Positions 58,795-64,000 of a stretch of 64,000 bases of DNA are shown here, piece by piece. A program made the position numbers and the translations under genes. Below the pieces are notes generated by a model. It did not search any database. It was not told the DNA's origin and saw only the letters and a program-made list of their open reading frames with translations. Source of the DNA: Chromobotia macracanthus (Eukaryota; Chordata; Actinopteri; Cypriniformes; Botiidae); contig JAZGTH010000122.1 in the NCBI GenBank assembly GCA_036877525.1, positions 2,501 through 66,500 of the forward strand, read 5' to 3'. Numbering within the stretch: the first letter of the stretch is position 1; every line of letters starts with the position of its first letter.

Positions 58795-58925
58795 TACCTC
58801 AAAGATCACAGGTTTGATTACCATTGCCAGCAGCAAATGACTGAGGTGCCCTTGCGCAAGGCAACTTTTCACCAGTTGCTCCCTGGGTGATGCTATGCTG
58901 CCCAAAAACTAGTCACTCTTATATA
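58795..58925 (+). repeat. SINE fragment
   Basis: 'cacaggtttgattaccattgcc ... gactgaggtgcccttgcgcaaggca ... ttgctccctgggtgatgc' is the body of the tRNA-derived SINE type seen at 43835. Confidence 0.65.
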
Positions 58926-58964
58926 TTTTATTTCATATATTCATGTAACGTGATTAGCATTTTT

Positions 58965-59245
58965 GCATAATTTTAGCATGTTTTTACATCAAGATAGCAC
59001 ATTTTACCATGATACTAACACGTTTTAGACTTAATTAGCATTATGCTAACACATTTTAACATTAATTAGCATGGTGGTAGCACATTTAACCATGATACTA
59101 ACACGTTTTAGACTTAATTAGCATTATGCTAACACATTGTAACATTAATTAGCATGGTGGTAGCACATTTTAGCATGATGCTAACATAATTTAGTATGAT
59201 GCTAGCAAGACTTAGCATAATGTCAGAATGACTTAGAATGATGTC
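58965..59245. repeat. 83-bp tandem minisatellite of TAGCAT/GCTAACAC units
   Basis: CCATGATACTAACACG recurs at 59007 and 59090 (period 83). The whole block is built from TTAGCATxxTGCTAACACATTTTA-type subunits of about 20 bases. Confidence 0.85.
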
Positions 59246-59814
59246 AACATTATTGTTACACAGTAATAAGCCCACCCAATACGGAGATAATGTCCTAATA
59301 CGGAGATATGGATGCACATACTTTGTGGAAAATTAAACCAGTAGCTGAAATTAAGGATGTCTCTGGAGGAACTTATTTTTATGCTGGCATTAAACATGGT
59401 GTGGTGCCACACCTCAAAACATCTGTTCATTCAGCATGGTCTGAGTCAGTGTCCCTACAAATCAATATAGATGGCATTCTTCTATATGTAGCAGGGATAT
59501 GTTGTGGCACCAGATTATTCATTTTATTTATTTATTGTGCTTTATTTTATTTTTAATTGTTATTAGTTATAGGGTATTTTATTTTGAAAGAAGGTTGTGC
59601 ACTCTTATTAAAGGTGATAATCACAGTATGCACATCGGCTGATGTCATACATAATTGTGCAAAGGAAATCGCGGCGCAGTCTCGTCCTCTTTCCGGTGAT
59701 GTCATTAGAGGAGAGAGGTACGATTTCATAAGCTCTGTTCATTTGATGTTATATTAAGTTTTATAAGTGTTCACTTCATATTAAATGATCAAATAAGAAA
59801 AAGCATTCTATCTG

Positions 59815-59960
59815 GTGTTATGTAATCTGTGATAGACTGTATGCCTTTGTATGTGATAGACTGTATGTGATAGACTGTATAATTTGTGATAGACTGTATA
59901 CCTTGCCACATATGCCGGGGGTCTGAAGAGTTGAAGTGTTCTTCGATTATCTGCCAGGCC
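59815..59960 (-). mobile_element. LINE RT fragment with internal tandem duplication
   Basis: The minus strand reads IIEEHFNSSDPRHMWQGIQS, homologous to the pre-RT segment NHFTDSRDSRSLWRGIQTIT of the LINE at 50655. The GIQSITDY coding segment (gtgatagactgtat) is repeated four times. Confidence 0.7.
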
Positions 59961-59984
59961 AAAATTGCATATAAGCAAAAAATG

Positions 59985-60176
59985 TACCTCAATCATATCT
60001 TTATATTTGCACATTTCCTGTAAATATTGTATATTTTCAACTCCCCTGTACTTATCTGTATATATAAATCACTATATTCCTGCACTTCTGGTTAGATGCT
60101 AACTGCATTTCATTAGCTCTGTACTTGTACTCTGCATAATGACAATAAAGTTGAATCAAATCTAATCTAATGTCAA
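59985..60176 (+). repeat. LINE 3' tail
   Basis: Ends 'aatgacaataaagttgaatcaaatctaatctaatg'. The same tail occurs in reverse at 44556-44720. Confidence 0.7.
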
Positions 60177-61039
60177 ACTGTTAAATGAAGTTTATTTCAG
60201 TGCTGTTATCGGGTGAATAGCGAATGTGTGAAATGGCGGTGCCGTTCGTGCATCACATGCGAAAGTTAAGCGGCTGTGAAAGTGTTAGCGGCTATGCGGC
60301 TAATATCGTGTTTAATGATAGAATATGTCTCATTATATATGTATGTATGTATATCTTTTTATACTTTATAAAGACAATTGATGTTATATTAAAGAAGTGG
60401 GATGCTGTGTGTTCTATGATTAACTACTTGGTGCACTTAACATTTTTTGGTTAACAGGCAATGCAGAGCAAGCATCACTGATGGTGCCTGTATGTTTATG
60501 TGTTTTAATTAAACAGGTATGTTAATTGGTATCTAAGAAACACTGTAAGTATGATGTGGATGTAAAAATGCTTATAAATCCCACTAATTAGTATTATCAT
60601 TGTTAAATATTATTGCTATTATTGTTTATACCTTTAATATTATTACATATAATGTAAATATGTGTTGTGAATTGTGCTCTTGCTCTTTCCGGCAATGTCA
60701 TTAGAGGAGAGAGGCAATGCAGAGCAAGCACCGCTGATGGTGCCTTTATGTTTATGTGTTTTAATTTAACAGGCACTACAAATAAATCACCCTTGACGAA
60801 TACCAGCTTTGTATGGAAAGTTCTTTATTCACCTAAAAATCAACACAACGCAGGGGAACAACAGTTACATATACAAGAGCTCAAACTCAATTTTGGCCAG
60901 TTATGGCCAGCAGGAAACTACAGACTTGGGGTCTAGACAAACAGGTCACTATTTGTCATTTGGATGTTTTATTTGTCATTTGGATGAGATAAAACAACAG
61001 GTCTCGATTTCTGGATTTACTTTGATGACGATATGAAAC

Positions 61040-61265
61040 AGCTGGAAACAGAAGGTGTCGTGTTTGAAGACAGAAATATTAAATTCAAGATTTCGACCAT
61101 TGTTTGTGACACATCAGCAAGGGCCTCTATCAGAAATACCAAAGGTCATAATGCCTACTATGGCTTTGACAAATGCTACTGGAAAGGTACTGTTCCATAC
61201 ATTTCTCTTGTACACATATTTGAAAGGGAATATTTCATGGGTCATGTATAAAAACTTATGCTGCT
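61040..61265 (+). pseudogene. Possible transposase-like fragment
   Basis: An open segment reads VVFEDRNIKFKISTIVCDTS and ARASIRNTKGHNAYYGFDKC, which recalls the CDAPARAFxKxxKGHxGYxGCxKC motif of a transposon-derived protein family in fishes. Only about 70 codons remain. Family assignment is from memory of the motif and uncertain. Confidence 0.4.
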
Positions 61266-61459
61266 TACAGTTGCCATGACCATCAAGTCCATCCTTGTGT
61301 GAAGACTATACAGACTATGGTCCCACTTGAAATCGCACCACAGTACTATAGGGGCTCTCCCTGACACCGTTTGGGCCTGCACATTCTGCATCCATCAGAT
61401 GCATCACCTTAAAGTTGCACTCCTGTTAACGATTACCTCGTAATTGTTAATCGATTAGA

Positions 61460-62230
61460 GTAAGAGACTTGCAAGCCCTATCAGCTGCCGCCTCTTGCTC
61501 TAAGTTTGCACCAGGCAGGGTGAAGGTGATTCTTCACCTGAGACCAGGGTATGTTGCTAAGGTGCCCACCAATGTGGTTCAGTCCACTGTGCTCCAGGCT
61601 TTTCATCTTCCTTGTGTGTGTCGGCAGAAAAGGAGCAGCTTCACTTTAAGGTCTATGTTCAGAAGACCTCTCACTGGAGAAAAAACATTTAGCTACTGGT
61701 ATGCTTCAGGACCCCCAAGAAGGGCTATTTGATTAACAATCTATAAGCAGGTAGATTGTGGAAGCAATCTCCCTGGCTTATGAGGCATGCGGTCTGCCTT
61801 AATCTGCCTTTACATGAGAGCACATTACACAAGGAGTGTGTCTTCCTCCAAAGCCTGGCTTACAGGGGCATCTATTTAGGATGTTTGTGATGCAGCGGGG
61901 TGGTCCTTCCTGCACACCTTTGTAAAATTTTATAGCCTGGACCTCCTGGCCATACCAGGGCCCAAAGTGCTATTAACTTAAATTGTGCTTATTCGGCTTC
62001 ACGTCAGGACAGGCATTTGTCTGCAACTTGCTTCAGCCTATCAAAAGCTATTTTTGTTCTGTGCCGGCTTGGTTTTATAGCGTCTGTGTTTTACCGTCAC
62101 ACATCATGAATGTCAAAACACCAATCAGGAATGGACTAGTTGCAAATGCTTTAGATGCTATCGTGCTGTGTCATTTTATGACACGTCCTTCTCAGGGAAC
62201 CAGGGTTACAGTCATAAACAGAGACCTTTT
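61460..62230 (+). mobile_element. DIRS recombinase fragment
   Basis: Stretches near 61690-61980 parallel 40300-40540 (AISLAYEAC, DVCDAAGWSFLHTFVKFYSL, with stops). 'ccagggttacagtcataaacag' near 62199 marks the element end. Confidence 0.7.
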
Positions 62231-62253
62231 CTCACTCCCTGGGTAATTTTCTT

Positions 62254-62700
62254 GTGCTAAGCCCTTTTGTGCTTTCTTGTGCTAAGCCCTTTTGGCAGTC
62301 AGTCCTGGCCTGTCTAAGCACTTTCAGGCAGAGGAAAACAGTGCCATTGAGACTGTCTCAGAGGCTCCAGGGGCATATAGGACCCTCAGCAGGTCTCCTT
62401 GGGTTGATGCATATAAATGCATATGACCAAACCTTCAGCCCATGGTCAGACCTGGCATTTCTACAGACAAGGGTTCCCTCAGAACAGGCTTCAAGGTGTC
62501 TCTTGGGATCTCTCAGTGGTCAAGTTGGCCTTTCAGAGAGCTCCCTTTGAGCCCAAGGAGGAGGCAGAGTTCATAAATTTGTCACTGAAGATGACTTCCT
62601 GGCGGTACTCTCCTCTATCAGGAGGGCTGGAGACCTGCAGACCCTTTCTGTCACCAGTGAATGCCTAGTTCAGACCAGGACACTCATGAGATTGAGATGA
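62254..62700 (+). mobile_element. DIRS RT/RNase H connection fragment
   Basis: RQRKTVPLRLSQRLQGHIGP, then LLGLMHINAYDQTFSPWSDL, resembles the region after the RT palm in DIRS elements. It directly follows a DIRS terminus and may belong to a second copy. Confidence 0.6.
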
Positions 62701-62859
62701 TTTCATGTTCAAGCTCCCACCACCCTGACCCCCACCTTTGTGAGCAAGTAGGTGTAACTGCCTAAAGGTTTAGTAGGGGAAATAAATGTTTAATAAATGT
62801 GTGTGTTTGTTTGGATCTCTGTTTAATCTCAAGGTGTCGTCTGCTAGTTTTCTGATTGA

Positions 62860-63380
62860 AGGACATGCCCAATCTTGATCTTCCTGACTGTGAGATAGAA
62901 AAGGGGCCATGTGTTAACACCTTTCATGGTTCACTTCTAACAGAGACTAAAGACTATGAGTTAAAGAATTAAATATTTAACAATTCAAAGGATCCTATTC
63001 TGTCTAATACCATCTGGTGGGTAGATCAGCAGAAGATATGGGGTGACATGGATAGATCAAAGGGCAGGACCTTTTACTGATATGCTCACCCCTCAAAAGT
63101 AAAATGGTCTGTGTTAAGGGAGGTGTACTGCAGAGATGATATGTTTCTGTGTGAGCATCCTGAAGGGCAATCTGTGGAGTGCCCTTTTTGGGCACAATGA
63201 AGTAAGGGCTGTAGAAACCCCTAGTCATCTCAGCCTATCAAGCTGTAGCCTTCTGTAAACGGGTAGCGACCTCACTCCACAGAGTGATTCTTTCATTCCT
63301 AAGAAGCCACTGCGATGGGTTGGAGAGTGCTGCCAATGCTCCTAGGGACTGGCCCCACCATGTCTTATGTTTGTTAAGTC
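62860..63380 (-). mobile_element. DIRS RT N-terminal fragment, opposite strand
   Basis: Minus-strand RGFYSPYFIVPKKGTPQI resembles the DIRS RT start (GFYSRYFLVPKKDGG). The palm motifs do not follow, so it is internally deleted. Its orientation is opposite to 62254-62700. Confidence 0.5.
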
Positions 63381-64000
63381 GAAGAGGACTTCTGGTTCCT
63401 GTCCACCTTGCTGCAAGTGGTTTGTGTCTCTGCTTAGCCTTGTTCTGATTCTTTTTTCTCTCTTATTTCTTTTTGGTGTCTAAATTCCGATTGATTATAT
63501 ATGATAAATATAAAGAAATATTTAGGCTGATAGAAAAGATTTCAGAATTAGAGACATGCACCCAAACTTTAAGGATAGTTAAAGTTATAGGACTATAGAA
63601 TAGACTTTGGATGCAACTAAGTCCATACATTGTTCAGTTCCGGTTGAAGATCCCTCGCAGTAGGGAAAGTTTGTGACTGTGAGACAGCATAGCCACAGGA
63701 CAAAACCGCTCTCCAGTCCCGATTACAGTTTCAAACAGGTTCTCCCGACTCAATAAGACATCCTATGTAAAGTGCCCTAGTTATCAGAGATTCTATTGTA
63801 CGAACTTGAAAATAAAAGCACCAGCCACCATAGTCAGATGTTTACTGGGAGCCACAGTGCCCAGCATAAAAGCACATTTAAACTGGCTGGCTAAAGCTAA
63901 ATTTTAGTAAATTTAGTAAGATTATTATATATGTCGGCACAAATGGTCTCCATCAGTCAGAGATCACTAAAGATAATATTAAAGAAATGCGTTAACTTGC
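63381..64000. other. Unassigned sequence to the window end
   Basis: No gene or clear repeat recognised. Confidence 0.4.

Larger units (their letters stand above)
59680..60790. repeat. Two pairs of dispersed direct repeats
   Basis: CTCTTTCCGG(T/C)(G/A)ATGTCATTAGAGGAGAGAGG occurs near 59688 and 60680. 'gcaatgcagagcaagca(t/c)c(a/g)ctgatggtgcct' occurs near 60461 and 60714. The second occurrence carries both blocks joined; the earlier ones are separate. This is probably one repeat with an interrupted copy. Confidence 0.6.

Noticed and set aside
58965..59245. CRISPR-like array
   Set aside because: Repeats are contiguous, with no unique spacers of regular length, and the DNA is plainly eukaryotic. 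It is a minisatellite.

Overview
The window looks like teleost fish nuclear DNA. It has a vertebrate multi-exon gene with long introns, a two-exon piece of an Sp-family zinc finger gene, a two-exon relic of fibrillar collagen, and very dense fish-type mobile DNA (Ty3/gypsy, DIRS, Tc1, Jockey-type LINEs, tRNA-derived SINEs). No species can be named from the sequence alone.

The main gene is a laminin-binding integrin alpha subunit on the minus strand, best matched to ITGA7. It has 25 coding exons between 57407 (ATG) and 16763 (stop). All splice phases agree across the 25 exons and predict a protein of about 1076 residues: signal peptide, FG-GAP beta-propeller with calcium loops, thigh and calf domains, one membrane helix, and a GFFKR cytoplasmic tail. 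One intron uses a GC donor. A second, decayed tail exon of the B type lies downstream at 14623-14772.

Layout. 1-2703: the last two exons of an sp1-like gene (minus), without the rest of that gene. 2828-6591: a gypsy element whose 1000-residue gag-pol ORF is open but lacks integrase. 6657-7173: a solo LTR in minus orientation. 7191-7459: a decayed collagen fragment. 8038-13906: LINE fragments, a gypsy 3' end and two solo LTRs. 14623-57407: itga7, with introns filled by DIRS fragments (19180-21560, 22440-23150, 32815-33140, 38640-40950), two Tc1 relics (30906-32463, 41985-42650), a long-TIR Tc1/mariner element nested in another repeat (44524-47068), a complete small non-autonomous LTR element (36182-38162), and two copies of one LINE facing each other (48785-53650). 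57408-64000: the itga7 5' flank with a hairpin and G-rich tracts, then minisatellite, LINE pieces and DIRS debris.

The most interesting points are these. (a) The gypsy LTRs carry a signature of self-primed reverse transcription, and their gag start codon lies inside the LTR. (b) The integrin keeps a fossil alternative cytoplasmic-tail exon. (c) Fragments of sp1 and a COL2A1-like collagen sit next to itga7; human SP1, COL2A1 and ITGA7 are all on 12q13, so these look like remnants of an ancestral neighbourhood broken up by mobile DNA.
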